Origin: Vibrio amylolyticus
GTDB lineage: Bacteria > Pseudomonadota > Gammaproteobacteria > Enterobacterales > Vibrionaceae
NCBI RefSeq assembly: GCF_023145695.1
Contig: NZ_JAJHVV010000001.1
Span: 1-64,000 of the forward strand
Direction: 5' to 3'
Length of the DNA stretch: 64,000 nt
Of the stretch, positions 1-8,519 are shown piece by piece; the first letter of the stretch is position 1; each line of letters opens with the position of its first letter. Under the pieces are notes generated by a model that did not search any database, was not told the origin of the DNA, and was given only the letters and a program-made list of their open reading frames with translations. A program made the translations under genes and the position numbers.

Positions 1-88
1 TACCAAACCCAATATGATCACCTTAATCACAAAAGCTGACCATTACAAAGTTGCCACGCGTTTTGGAATCCAGTTGAACAATTTGTTA
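1..88 (-). repeat. integron attC site, cut by the window edge
   Basis: Read on the minus strand this starts with TAACAAATTG just behind the stop of the lipoprotein gene. It contains an AACGCGTGGC block typical of the centre of Vibrio VCR-type attC sites. The distal GCGTTA end lies outside the window, so only the first part of the site is seen. Confidence 0.6.
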
Positions 89-92
89 GGAA

Positions 93-677
93 TTATTCTG
101 AGACGATCGCTGAATAATAACCGACTGTCAGCAATGACAATACAGAAACAACAGCAATGGCATCCGCTGTGACGGCAACAGGGGTAACTACAATTTTCCC
201 TACTTTTGAAATTCCGCCTTCAGGCTCCTCCACTATAATAAGTTGTTCCTTATCGAAGGAAGTAACCTGGAGCTCACCTTCGATCTGATACAACTTGCCT
301 GACAGTCGAGTTTTATATGCAAGCCCGTTTGATGCTTTTGTAAAACCTAACCCTAAAAGAACTTTTGCTTTTAATGAATCACTGGCAACATCCGTGGTCA
401 ACTTCAGCACTCCAGTTACCGTATTATTGTCATTAATTTTAAAATAATCGTACGTTGGCTGAAAATCAAATTCATGACTTGCTGATAGAATATCTTTGAA
501 GTCTTCAGAAATATTGAAAATATAACTATATCTATCACCACCAATGATCAGTAGATCCTTGTCCGGAACGACATAGTAACCAGTCACCTTTTCTGTAAAG
601 GTAGGAGGTTCCCACAATGCGGAAGTACATCCTGTTATGGCAAATAATGCCAAAAGAACGATTGTAATGTGCTTCAT
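93..677 (-). CDS. cassette-borne predicted lipoprotein, unknown function
   Basis: This 194-residue protein begins with a signal peptide ending in a lipobox (LFAITGC), so it should be exported, lipid-modified at Cys17 and anchored in an envelope membrane. The C-terminus has a hydrophobic stretch (about residues 163-190), probably a membrane segment. I recognise no family. An AAGGAG ribosome site lies 5 bases before the ATG. The gene sits between two attC sites on the same strand, the upstream one ending only about 15 bases before the start, so it is the body of an integron cassette. No cassette promoter is obvious. Confidence 0.75.
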   Translation of the reverse strand: MKHITIVLLALFAITGCTSALWEPPTFTEKVTGYYVVPDKDLLIIGGDRYSYIFNISEDFKDILSASHEFDFQPTYDYFKINDNNTVTGVLKLTTDVASDSLKAKVLLGLGFTKASNGLAYKTRLSGKLYQIEGELQVTSFDKEQLIIVEEPEGGISKVGKIVVTPVAVTADAIAVVSVLSLLTVGYYSAIVSE

Positions 678-692
678 GAATACTCCTTATTC

Positions 693-786
693 CTAACGCC
701 CGCTTAAGCGGAGCAAAATTGCTGGCCATACTCAGCGACGGAGGAGCAAAGCCAGCGTTTTTGCTTCCGTTTAAAGCGCTTGTTAA
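693..786 (-). repeat. integron attC site (VCR-type, about 94 bp)
   Basis: On the minus strand the site runs from TAACAAGCGC to GCGGGCGTTAG. Its two halves fold back on each other: AGCAAAAACGCTGGC near the start faces GCCAGCAATTTTGCT near the end, and the outer arms TAACAAGCGC and GCGGGCGTTA pair imperfectly. This is the expected single-strand fold of an integron recombination site. It follows directly on the stop of the upstream cassette gene. Confidence 0.88.
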
Positions 787-790
787 ATGG

Positions 791-1216
791 CTACGCAGGA
801 CTTACTTCATATATAGCGATTTTTTCGTTCAAGTATTCAGAACAACTAAACAGAGAAAGCTTAACTAAGCTAACAGACTCATCATCAACAACACCAGATA
901 CATCAACCGTATGTCCGTTGCCTAATTTTGCATTGAAAGATAAATTACCTAGTGCAGTAAATATGCTTTGACATGTCTCCGCATTGAAATGGCCAGTGGA
1001 CAAAAACTCGAAGTTGTAGCCATCCGTTGACTTTTTTTGTTCAGGGTAAACAGATAACTCACAGGAAGCATATAACCTCTTAGAGTTTATCGAAGACATA
1101 GACACAGGCCCTCCCATAGAAAATCCAACTATTGAAGTCATAGTTTCTTCGTCAAACTTCCCATACTCTTTTTCTATGGGGGCAAAAACTATATTGTAAT
1201 ATTCATTGTAATCCAT
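791..1216 (-). CDS. cassette-borne hypothetical protein
   Basis: The protein has 141 residues and no signal peptide or membrane segment. I recognise no family; the middle is rich in Ser, Gly and Cys. The open frame extends further upstream to 1429 but there it runs through the attC site. I therefore choose the ATG at 1216, which has a GGTGA ribosome site about 5 bases before it and follows the preceding attC directly. The stop codon is 5 bases before the next attC core. The product is soluble and its role unknown; in Vibrio arrays such cassettes are usually silent or weakly expressed unless they carry a promoter. Confidence 0.7.
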   Translation of the reverse strand: MDYNEYYNIVFAPIEKEYGKFDEETMTSIVGFSMGGPVSMSSINSKRLYASCELSVYPEQKKSTDGYNFEFLSTGHFNAETCQSIFTALGNLSFNAKLGNGHTVDVSGVVDDESVSLVKLSLFSCSEYLNEKIAIYEVSPA

Positions 1217-1235
1217 GTTCACCTTCAATTGCCAT

Positions 1236-1328
1236 TTAACGCCCTTGTTAACTTGCAAAATGCAGTGGGCTAAAATTGAGCGAAGCGAAATAACCCGCTG
1301 TTTTTTTGTCAAGTTGAACAGCTTGTTA
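1236..1328 (-). repeat. integron attC site (about 93 bp)
   Basis: On the minus strand the site starts with TAACAAGCTG, whose TAA is also the stop codon of the upstream cassette gene, and ends with GGGCGTTAA. The inner arms pair (AACTTGACAAAAAAACAGCGGG against CCCACTGCATTTTGCAAGTT, with mismatches). The overlap of stop codon and core site is common in compact cassettes. Confidence 0.85.
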
Positions 1329-1628
1329 GGTGGATTTACCATTAAGTAAACCAAGTTGATAGAAAGTTTGACTGAAATCTCGAACTCTCTCATTTTCAGG
1401 GTAATTATATTCAGCTTGATACAGAACATCTCTATAATCTACCTGAGCTAATTTAACCTTTTGATGAAATGCTTCTACATCACCTTTTGCTAAAAAGATA
1501 ATTGCTCGAATCAGCCTATTACTAATAAGCCCTTTTGTCTTAGCATCTAAAACCTTCAATGCATCATGTACTTCAATTGCATCGTCACCGAAATCTTTTT
1601 CAATTTTTTGATAGATATCTAATGTCAA
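1326..1628 (-). CDS. cassette-borne hypothetical protein, all-alpha
   Basis: This is a 100-residue, charged, probably all-helical soluble protein with no signal peptide. It contains the stretch AKGDVEAFHQKVKLAQVDYRD, which resembles a small family of conserved unknown proteins seen in Gram-negative genomes and integrons (from memory, not searched). The first codon available after the upstream attC is TTG at 1628, with an AGGTG ribosome site four bases before it. No ATG lies nearby in frame, so a TTG start is likely. The stop codon forms part of the following attC site. Confidence 0.65.
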   Translation of the reverse strand: MTLDIYQKIEKDFGDDAIEVHDALKVLDAKTKGLISNRLIRAIIFLAKGDVEAFHQKVKLAQVDYRDVLYQAEYNYPENERVRDFSQTFYQLGLLNGKST

Positions 1629-1636
1629 ATTTACAC

Positions 1637-1738
1637 CTAACGCTTTAATAAGTGGCTGTTACCACGCACTTTACCAAGCCTATCAGACTTCAAGCCGAGA
1701 GTGCCCAGCGTTGATAAGACCACTTGATTAACTTGTTA
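1637..1738 (-). repeat. integron attC site (about 102 bp)
   Basis: On the minus strand it begins TAACAAGTTAATCAAGTGG and ends CCACTTATTAAAGCGTTAG. These two ends are nearly perfect reverse complements, with an extrahelical-base pattern like other attC sites. It lies immediately upstream of the 100-residue cassette gene. Confidence 0.85.
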
Positions 1739-1839
1739 GTCGGTGGCTTTGCCATTGAATGCTGATTATTAGCACAAGCTCTCGTTACTAAAACCAGTGC
1801 ACGACATTTGTAGAACCTACATAGTGCAAGGCTTTGCAT
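1690..1839 (-). CDS. possible 49-residue cassette ORF running into the attC
   Basis: An ATG right behind the stop of the 42-codon frame (TAAATG) opens 49 residues that include the stretch RALVLVTRACANNQHSMAKP. The last third lies inside the attC site, which makes it a weak candidate. Short frames of this sort recur in Vibrio cassette arrays. There is no clear ribosome site of its own, so translation would depend on coupling to the frame before it. Confidence 0.2.
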   Translation of the reverse strand: MQSLALCRFYKCRALVLVTRACANNQHSMAKPPTNKLIKWSYQRWALSA

Positions 1840-1968
1840 TTAACTCGGCCAAACGAAGCGCCCTAAATTGAACATTAACATCATGCGATCCAGTAGCGCC
1901 AAAAAACATTGCCAGTAAAACAATAGGCCGAAAGTTACTGAACCAACTTTAACCTTAAAACCTTTCAA
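1840..1968 (-). CDS. possible 42-residue cassette ORF, TTG start
   Basis: From a TTG at 1968 the frame encodes 42 residues with an aromatic, hydrophobic core (VGSVTFGLLFYWQCFLALL) and stops at 1840. It resembles the very short, hydrophobic products annotated in Vibrio superintegron cassettes. No strong ribosome site is visible, and no ATG in frame follows the upstream stop except late ones. I list it because this 240-base stretch between two attC sites holds no other gene. Confidence 0.25.
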   Translation of the reverse strand: MKGFKVKVGSVTFGLLFYWQCFLALLDRMMLMFNLGRFVWPS

Positions 1969-1980
1969 AGCATTAAACGA

Positions 1981-2044
1981 CTAACGCTTTTTAGACGGAT
2001 TTTTTCCAGATAGTCTTCCACGCTACCGCCGTCTAGTTTTTTAG
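1981..2044 (-). repeat. short attC site (64 bp class)
   Basis: On the minus strand the site runs from CTAAAAAACTAGACGG to CCGTCTAAAAAGCGTTAG. The arms TAGACGG and CCGTCTA pair exactly and the outer ends CTAA and TTAG close the hairpin. It is shorter than the neighbouring VCR-type sites and resembles the site at 44710-44766, which has the same TAGACGG and CTATAAAGCGTTA elements. Confidence 0.6.
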
Positions 2045-2321
2045 AATATAACCATACTAATCCATTTAATTATGTAAATCAGTGTATTAAAATCAACCAA
2101 ACTCACTAGCCATCACAAAATACTGAAAAAATCCATCTAACAGCTGCTCCTTGTAACGGCTAGCTTGTTACGTTTAAATGGACAGTTAACTTTTTACTGA
2201 TAACGAAAAGCTTTGACCAACTCACCTTAAAACTAAACTGAAAAAGCACTACTGAGAGGGTTGTTAGCTTTGCTAGAGTAATGAATAGAAAAGTGACTAA
2301 TAAAACAAGAAATTTGAGACA
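2045..2321. other. end of the cassette group, no gene seen
   Basis: No convincing frame on either strand. Two degenerate attC-like traces are visible: an inverted repeat near 2137-2170 (CTAACAGCT facing AGCTTGTTAC) and a TTGTTAGC near 2261. No integrase gene or attI-like site lies between these and the tRNA. Confidence 0.4.
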
Positions 2322-2352
2322 CAAAAAAGCCCACACTAGGTGGGCTTTTTTG
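2322..2352 (-). terminator. rho-independent terminator of the tRNA
   Basis: Inverted repeat AAAAAAGCCCA / TGGGCTTTTTT with a 7-base loop, 22 bases past the 3' end of the tRNA on the minus strand. Both ends are runs of A or T, so it could stop transcription from either side. Confidence 0.85.
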
Positions 2353-2373
2353 CTTGTTCATAATGAACGAATT

Positions 2374-2450
2374 TGGTGCCCGCTACTGGACTCGAACCAG
2401 TGACACCTTGCATGTCATGCAAGTACTCTAACCAACTGAGCTAAGCGGGC
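2374..2450 (-). tRNA. tRNA-Val (anticodon GAC)
   Basis: A 77-base cloverleaf including an encoded CCA. Acceptor arms GCCCGCT / AGCGGGC, D arm GCTC / GAGT, anticodon stem CTTGC / GCAAG around the loop ATGACAT (anticodon GAC), and T arm ACTGG / CCAGT with the loop TTCGAGT. A terminator follows. It stands alone between the cassette group and the AbrB gene; I see no duplicated 3' tRNA end that would mark an integrated element. Confidence 0.95.
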
Positions 2451-2694
2451 ATTTTTCCTTAAGGCTTTATCTAATTCGTTATAAATCAACGCATTATTTA
2501 GAAGTTACTTTGCCTTGAGAACGAGATAGATATTAACTATTCATTACGCACCCGTCAACTCTGATAATGCATTTTTTCGTACCATTGAGTGCGTTTGCTC
2601 ACTAACTCAACAACTTGATTAACAAGTCGTCACTATTTATGCATTTAAAAGCTCAAATAACGTATTCCAAGAAAGAACTCTATTTTTCTTCACT

Positions 2695-3714
2695 CTATTG
2701 CTTCTGTTGTATAAGGAACCGTCGGAAGAACAGAGGAAGCGTATGTAAAACCCCTAACCTCACAACATGGTTAATCATAACAAACGCGGGCTCTAACCCT
2801 AACATGAGTGCAACAGCAGTCATCGCTTCCACATTTCCTGGGACCCAAGATAACAACAACACAATCCACTCAACACCAGTGACTATACTCATGACGTAAG
2901 AAAACAGAACAGTCACAGACAAGCTAATAAATGTCACCAGTACACCAGCCCTAACATAACTCATGACATGTTCTATCGCGACTTCAGTTAAGCGCAATCC
3001 AAGAAATGCCCCTAACGCCATGGTTGAAAGTGAAACCAATACTGTCGGAACAATGAAACCACCCTGCGGTAGTACTTCTTTTGCTACAACCGAAACCAGT
3101 AAGGCCATCACCATATAAGGTGCAGGAATACCGACTTTACTTGCTAATCGACCAAACGTAAGACTAAGTAAGCTAACAATTAAAAGGACTATTCCAACAT
3201 TTAACGTCCAATTTGGATTGCTTGTAGTTTCGGCTATATTCGATGATGTAAAATAAGAAACGATGGCCGCCGTCGTCACTAAAATAATCAGACGAACCGA
3301 GTGAGCAAATATCACCTTTGGGGAAGCGTTGGCATATTTGTCCCCCATCGACAAGATTGCTGCCAATGCGCCAGGAATAGCACCTAAAAAACTGTCTATG
3401 TCACTCCACCCTTCCCGCTTTCTTAACCATAAATAAGCACTCATTGTTTGTATTGCTAAGCAAGAAATCAACGCAACCAACAAGACCGGGTTAAATTGTT
3501 CTGTAATAACGCCAAAAGAAACGACAGAACCTACACTCATACCCAGAACAGTCTGAATAAATACGATCGTATGTTTAGGCAGTAACAGCGCGTTACAACC
3601 AAAGTGACTAGCAAACACTATCGCGATGACCGCACCAAACAGCTCTCCCATTGGAATGCCCAACAAATATCCAACAACCGAGCCTACTAGCGCGATACTT
3701 ATCGTTCTAAACAT
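2695..3714 (-). CDS. AbrB-family multi-pass membrane protein
   Basis: The 339-residue protein is almost entirely hydrophobic, with about 10-11 membrane segments and an internal duplication: both halves begin with a glycine-rich 'GxxxGxxxGxxxG' type helix. This is the pattern of the AbrB (COG3180) family, often mislabelled as ammonia monooxygenase. The family is probably a transporter, but no substrate is established. The length is usual for the family. Translation starts at the ATG next to a short leader region; the next gene upstream (GH9) is divergent, so the two share the 276-base spacer. Nothing nearby hints at its substrate. Confidence 0.8.
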   Translation of the reverse strand: MFRTISIALVGSVVGYLLGIPMGELFGAVIAIVFASHFGCNALLLPKHTIVFIQTVLGMSVGSVVSFGVITEQFNPVLLVALISCLAIQTMSAYLWLRKREGWSDIDSFLGAIPGALAAILSMGDKYANASPKVIFAHSVRLIILVTTAAIVSYFTSSNIAETTSNPNWTLNVGIVLLIVSLLSLTFGRLASKVGIPAPYMVMALLVSVVAKEVLPQGGFIVPTVLVSLSTMALGAFLGLRLTEVAIEHVMSYVRAGVLVTFISLSVTVLFSYVMSIVTGVEWIVLLLSWVPGNVEAMTAVALMLGLEPAFVMINHVVRLGVLHTLPLFFRRFLIQQKQ

Positions 3715-3990
3715 TCAAATTCCCTTCTATTGTTATCCCCATATTGTATAGGAATTTATCAGCTGTCTGCTTGCTACATGTGTCAGAAGTGGCTTCAAAT
3801 CATCAAAATAGAGGAACGAATTTTTTAGTGATGAAACTCATTCATACGCCACTTGCATGTTTATCTATCAATCACGATTCTATGATTTCGTTGACTAATG
3901 GATCACGAAACTCCTCGCTCAACCTTGTTGTTATATCGTTCATTTTTCATTCTATCGGTAATCAGACAAGGAATATAAAGAGAGAAGTCG

Positions 3991-6282
3991 ATGAAAATAA
4001 ATACAATTATTCTTCCCCTATTATTACTAGGTGTCACTTCCCAAAGTCACGCCAGTCAAGAAATGTTGACCAACGGAAACTTCGAAAAAGAGCTAGCACA
4101 TTGGTGGGTAGCGGGTACGTCGGTGAGTGTGAATAATGCGGAAGCCTGTGCAACCATTTCAAGTGCAGGCAGCAACCCGTGGGATGTTATTTTAGGTCAT
4201 GCCAATATTGGGCTTGCTCAAGGTAATGATTATCATATTTCGTTTGAAGCAAAGGCAAACATCCCTACGCAAGTAAAAACCTTGATTCAGCATGAAGGCC
4301 CTCCCTATACACATTATTTTGTCACACAGACCAAACTGGCACCAGAATGGCAATCTTACTCATACGAGTTTAATCAAGAATTACCCAACGATGCAGGGGC
4401 AGAGTTTCAATTTCAAATGGGCGCACAAAAAGAAGCGGTCGTATGTGTGAAAAACGTCTCCATTAATGGAGAACCGTATGTGGAAGACCGAAGTGTCTCT
4501 CCTTTACGAGTAAACCAAGTCGGTTTCTTGCCGCTAGCCGACAAAAAAGCATTTTTTGCTTCTGACTCGAGCGAACCTTTAAGGTGGAAACTGCTTGATT
4601 CTAATGGAATCAATATTGATATGGGCCGCACTATTCCTTTTGGCTTTAATAAAGCATCAGGGGAAATGGTTCATCATATCGACCTGAGCTACCTAAAAAC
4701 GGAACAGCAAGGATTAAAACTCAAAATCGATGATATTGAGTCGTTTACGTTCGATATTAGCCCTTCTATTTACGCTGAAATGAAACATGATGCGCTCTCT
4801 TACTTTTATCAAAACCGAAGCGGGATCGAAATAGACGCAAAATACGTGCAACGAAATAACTTAGCAAGGCCTGCTGGTCACCCATCTGATGTGGTTTCGT
4901 GCTTTGATAAAACAGACGCTTGGGGAAACAAATGGCCGGGATGTGATTTCGAAATCGATGTAACAGGCGGTTGGTACGATGCCGGCGATCACGGGAAATA
5001 CACGGTAAATAGCGGGATTACCACTTGGACACTTCTTAATCTCTATGAACGTGGCATTTGGCTTGATCATGTCGATGTTCCTTTTCCTGATGGTAGTGTT
5101 CAAATTCCTGAGAATAATAACGGTGTTAACGATCTGCTCGATGAAGCACGTTGGAACATTGAATTTATGCTCTCAATGCAAATTCCAGAAGGTAAAAAAG
5201 TCTTCGCGCCAGTCGGTAATCAATCGGCATCCGAAAAACTGTCACTGTCAGAAATCGATGCCTCTAATCTTGTGTTTCATAAAATAGCAGACGAATCTTG
5301 GACGGGTATTCCACTTGCTCCGCATCAAGATAAAGAGAATCGACATGTAGGCCAACCGAGTACGGCCGCAACGCTTAATGTGGCTGCAATTGGCGCGCAA
5401 TGTGCTCGAATTTGGAAATCCATTGATAGCGCCTTTTCACAACAGTGTTTAAAAGCGGCGGAAAATGCCTGGAAAGCGGCGAACAATAATCCTGAGATCT
5501 ATGCCTACAATAACTTCTTAGGCTCTGGCCCTTATGATGATTTGGAGTTAGCCGATGAATTTTACTGGGCCGCGGCTGAGTTATTTATTACAACGGGAGA
5601 GAAGCATTACCAAGATGAAGTCGAAAATTCTCCGCTTCATTTAGACACCCCTAAAGGGAATATTGAAACAACGGGTGATATTTTTTGGCAATACACCTCG
5701 CCTCTTGCAACGCTCAGTCTTGCATTAGTCCCTAATAAACTTGATAAATCACAGATTAACCAAGCTCGCAAAAATATCATTTCCACAGCTAAAGCGTATC
5801 AGGAGCAAGTGTCCAAAGAGGGTTACGCTATCCCCTACTCTGTTGAAGAGTACCCTTGGGGATCCAACTCCAACCTAGCAAATCGCGGTATTTTCCTCAT
5901 TTATGGTTACGACTACAGTGGCGATGTTGCTTTCATTAAAGCGGCGGCTAATGGCATGGACTATATTCTTGGTGGCAATCCACTCAATATTTCCTATGTA
6001 ACAGGTTATGGGCAGTATTCCGTAGAGCAACCTCATCACCGTTTTTGGGCAAACGTGGCGAGTGATAGCTTTCCTAAACCCGCGCCGGGGGCACTCATTG
6101 GTGGTCCTAACTCAACCAGTTTTAGTGATCCAATAGCATCGGGGATGCAGGGTAACTGTATTGGACAAACATGCTTTGTCGATAAGATAGGAGCGTGGAC
6201 AATGAATGAGATCACCATTAACTGGAATGCCCCATTAGTGTGGTTAACCACAGCATTAGACGAAGGTAACCTCGATATTTAG
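3991..6282 (+). CDS. secreted glycoside hydrolase family 9 enzyme (endoglucanase/cellodextrinase type) with N-terminal CBM-like domain
   Basis: The 763-residue protein starts with a signal peptide (cut after about Ala22). A jelly-roll carbohydrate-binding-like domain (about 25-155, CBM4/9 type: NGNFEKELAHW) is followed by the CelD N-terminal Ig-like domain (about 168-255: RVNQVGFLP) and a GH9 alpha6/alpha6 barrel (about 262-758). Visible catalytic features are YDAGDH with Asp330 and Asp333 (base), the His-containing motif HHRF at 682-685, and NEITINWNAPLVW with Glu740 (acid). GH9 enzymes cleave beta-1,4-glucans; marine relatives also act on mixed-linkage glucans or chitosan-type oligomers, so the substrate is open. 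The gene is monocistronic, with a terminator behind it. An AGAGAG ribosome site precedes the ATG. Confidence 0.9.
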   Translation: MKINTIILPLLLLGVTSQSHASQEMLTNGNFEKELAHWWVAGTSVSVNNAEACATISSAGSNPWDVILGHANIGLAQGNDYHISFEAKANIPTQVKTLIQHEGPPYTHYFVTQTKLAPEWQSYSYEFNQELPNDAGAEFQFQMGAQKEAVVCVKNVSINGEPYVEDRSVSPLRVNQVGFLPLADKKAFFASDSSEPLRWKLLDSNGINIDMGRTIPFGFNKASGEMVHHIDLSYLKTEQQGLKLKIDDIESFTFDISPSIYAEMKHDALSYFYQNRSGIEIDAKYVQRNNLARPAGHPSDVVSCFDKTDAWGNKWPGCDFEIDVTGGWYDAGDHGKYTVNSGITTWTLLNLYERGIWLDHVDVPFPDGSVQIPENNNGVNDLLDEARWNIEFMLSMQIPEGKKVFAPVGNQSASEKLSLSEIDASNLVFHKIADESWTGIPLAPHQDKENRHVGQPSTAATLNVAAIGAQCARIWKSIDSAFSQQCLKAAENAWKAANNNPEIYAYNNFLGSGPYDDLELADEFYWAAAELFITTGEKHYQDEVENSPLHLDTPKGNIETTGDIFWQYTSPLATLSLALVPNKLDKSQINQARKNIISTAKAYQEQVSKEGYAIPYSVEEYPWGSNSNLANRGIFLIYGYDYSGDVAFIKAAANGMDYILGGNPLNISYVTGYGQYSVEQPHHRFWANVASDSFPKPAPGALIGGPNSTSFSDPIASGMQGNCIGQTCFVDKIGAWTMNEITINWNAPLVWLTTALDEGNLDI

Positions 6283-6310
6283 CACGCAATCTTCATATTG
6301 CTGTGTACTG

Positions 6311-6342
6311 AAAGGTGGCATCCCGTCACCTTTTTATTTTTT
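6311..6342 (+). terminator. rho-independent terminator of the GH9 gene
   Basis: Stem AAAGGTG / CACCTTT with a 9-base loop, followed by TTATTTTTT, 29 bases after the GH9 stop codon. Confidence 0.85.
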
Positions 6343-6552
6343 CATAATGATGAAATCACACCATTAATGAGCAAAGAGTTGCATATTCTTAACTCAATCT
6401 ATTTCGCGAACAAACACAACAACTTAGCAACTGGTCTCTTATGAGGTTCACATTTTTGTGATATTCATTCCACTTTTAATTGCATCCTTAGTAAAAATGC
6501 CTATCATTCACCCCTAAATACTAGGGGATTAGCCCGTTGTTGGGAAAGTGTA

Positions 6553-7650
6553 ATGGATGCGGATGTACTCAGTAACTCACACAAGCTTCGTGCTGCTGTC
6601 ATTACCTGGCTGAGTTTAATATTAGGCATAACCTCATTTATTTTTTCGGCCTATAACTTTGCTATCCTTAATGAAAGTTTACTGGCTGTATGTCATTTGG
6701 TTTTTGCTCTCTACTCACTCTATTTGTCTCTACGCTCTAGACAATTTCAGCACACCTACCGTTCAATACTCGTCTTCACCACAATGCTTGCATCAATCGT
6801 TAATTTAGCGACATTTCTTTTGCCACTAGAAAATGCCGTCTTTGTATGGAGTTGTTTTTTCCCTCTCTTTTTCTATCTTCTTCTTGGTCAGAAGTACGGC
6901 TCTGTCAATTCGGCTGTATTTTTCGCTCTCCAAATCGCCATAATCACGTTCAAGATGCGCCTAACAGGCATTGAATTTAATATCATGATTTTATTAAATT
7001 TATCAACTAGCTATTTTGCCATCTGGTTGATTGCACATTTATTTGAATCAAACCGTAAGAAATCAGAGTTAAGCTTATCGGTTCTCGCTTCTAAAGACGT
7101 CTTAACAAATGCCTACAACCGTTTAGCGCTGACTCATCAATACCCTATTTTACAAAGAGCAGAGAACGCGCCACTGAGCTTGCTCATTCTTGATATTGAT
7201 TTCTTTAAGCAGGTTAATGACCAATATGGCCACTCTGTTGGTGATATGGTGCTTGTAGAAACAACCAAGCTATTAAAGAAGAATATTGGTGAATCGCAAG
7301 TCTTTAGAATTGGTGGAGAAGAGTTTTGCATTACTCTGCCTCACACAGACCTTATTCAGGCAGAGCGTTTAGCTGAAGTGCTTAGAGAAACAATCGCCAC
7401 ACACACATTTCAATTATCCTCTCAACCCTTAAAACTGACGGTGAGTATTGGCGTCTGTGAGTGCAGCCCTGCTATTAATCTCGACGAGGTACTTGCTAAG
7501 GCCGATAGTGAGTTATATCGAGCAAAGAAAAACGGTAGAAATCAAGTGATGGTATGCTCCGAGCAAAAGAAAGAAGCGATCTCGTTAGCATTTAAAAACA
7601 CCACTTTAACCGCTTCATCGCATCCTACTCAGTCAGCAGAGTCTGACTAA
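6553..7650 (+). CDS. membrane-bound diguanylate cyclase (GGDEF)
   Basis: The 365-residue protein makes cyclic di-GMP from two GTP. Residues about 13-165 hold six membrane segments without a recognisable periplasmic sensor domain. Residues about 180-340 form the GGDEF domain with the active-site motif GGEEF at 254-258 and the DxDxFKxxND signature (LDIDFFKQVNDQYGH) before it. The inhibitory RxxD site that normally lies just upstream is missing (IGES in its place), so product inhibition at that site is not expected. A Ser/Thr-rich tail follows. The gene ends in a 3-base convergent overlap with the next gene. Confidence 0.92.
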   Translation: MDADVLSNSHKLRAAVITWLSLILGITSFIFSAYNFAILNESLLAVCHLVFALYSLYLSLRSRQFQHTYRSILVFTTMLASIVNLATFLLPLENAVFVWSCFFPLFFYLLLGQKYGSVNSAVFFALQIAIITFKMRLTGIEFNIMILLNLSTSYFAIWLIAHLFESNRKKSELSLSVLASKDVLTNAYNRLALTHQYPILQRAENAPLSLLILDIDFFKQVNDQYGHSVGDMVLVETTKLLKKNIGESQVFRIGGEEFCITLPHTDLIQAERLAEVLRETIATHTFQLSSQPLKLTVSIGVCECSPAINLDEVLAKADSELYRAKKNGRNQVMVCSEQKKEAISLAFKNTTLTASSHPTQSAESD

Positions 7651-8306
7651 CCTTCACCTTCATCAAATACCACGTTATAGTTTTCGGTATAGGTACATTG
7701 AGGCTGTCGACTACACGTAAAGAAACGCCTGCCTTTAAAGTCCCCTTGGTTAGCAACTTTAATCACCATTGGGCTACCGCATTTTTTACAAAAACGAACC
7801 TCTTTGGACGGTTCAATAAGATCAATGTGAGCAGCAAGCAATCGTCTTAATCGACCCACTTGGTAACTGTGCTTTATAGACGTGCCAATCAATGGAATAT
7901 TGGCTGACTTACATACATGCATTAGCAACTTTTGTCGTTCTACCTTTCCTTTATCAAGCTCTCTTCCATTATCAAGCTCTATAGCAACACGAACTTCTAA
8001 GGTACGTGGGTCGCAAATAACAAAATCAAAATAACTTTTCGCGATGCGATTATTAGCAACAAACCATCCTTTTTTATCGGTCGCGACAGGAGCGAGTACA
8101 TTCGATAGATTAACTTTAGACATAACGACACCGTGCACACCAACAGCGGAGACCAACGCATTATAGATCGCGGTTTCTTGCATATTAAGCAACGGCCCTT
8201 TTCGCTTGTATGCACTGTCTTTTATCGATTCATCCTTTACCAAGCGCTTTTGTACAAAGATGAAAAACACAACCAGTATTACAACGACTATAAAAATATT
8301 TTCCAT
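7647..8306 (-). CDS. DUF2726 protein with C-terminal C4 zinc-finger
   Basis: This 219-residue protein has one N-terminal membrane helix (residues 3-18). A DUF2726 domain follows (about 45-160; motif YFDFVICDPRTLEVRVAIELD, which resembles a restriction-endonuclease-like core). At the end is a topoisomerase-type zinc finger (about 170-205: FCKKCGSPMV...FFTCSRQPQCTY) with four cysteines. The nuclease-like fold suggests nucleic-acid binding near the membrane, but no activity is proven for the family. It overlaps the end of the diguanylate cyclase by 3 bases in convergent orientation. Confidence 0.8.
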   Translation of the reverse strand: MENIFIVVVILVVFFIFVQKRLVKDESIKDSAYKRKGPLLNMQETAIYNALVSAVGVHGVVMSKVNLSNVLAPVATDKKGWFVANNRIAKSYFDFVICDPRTLEVRVAIELDNGRELDKGKVERQKLLMHVCKSANIPLIGTSIKHSYQVGRLRRLLAAHIDLIEPSKEVRFCKKCGSPMVIKVANQGDFKGRRFFTCSRQPQCTYTENYNVVFDEGEG

Positions 8307-8519
8307 TACTAATCAGACTCTAAAATCGTTAACCTCTTAATTATTAAATGAAGTTTATCCTAATCGCCATTAAATGTACGAATTCTGGGAGATAAAGCAG
8401 ATCCATTTGAATAACAAACAAAGAACACTTATCCAACTTTATTGATATAGATCATTTTTACATAATTTGTAATCGTTTATGGTCTTAAGTGTTACGCAAG
8501 TGTAAATGGAGAAAGGCAT

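Noticed and set aside
791..1429. 212-residue version of the second cassette gene
   Set aside because: The first 71 codons run through an attC site; the ATG at 1216 has the ribosome site.
2374..2450. tRNA-Val as the integration site of a genomic island
   Set aside because: No integrase and no duplicated tRNA 3' end were seen in the neighbouring sequence.
2615..2899. 94-residue plus-strand frame
   Set aside because: Antisense to the C-terminal end of the AbrB gene, which has clear family features.
3744..4136. 130-residue frame overlapping the start of the GH9 gene
   Set aside because: It runs in another frame over the GH9 signal peptide, has no ribosome site and no protein-like composition.
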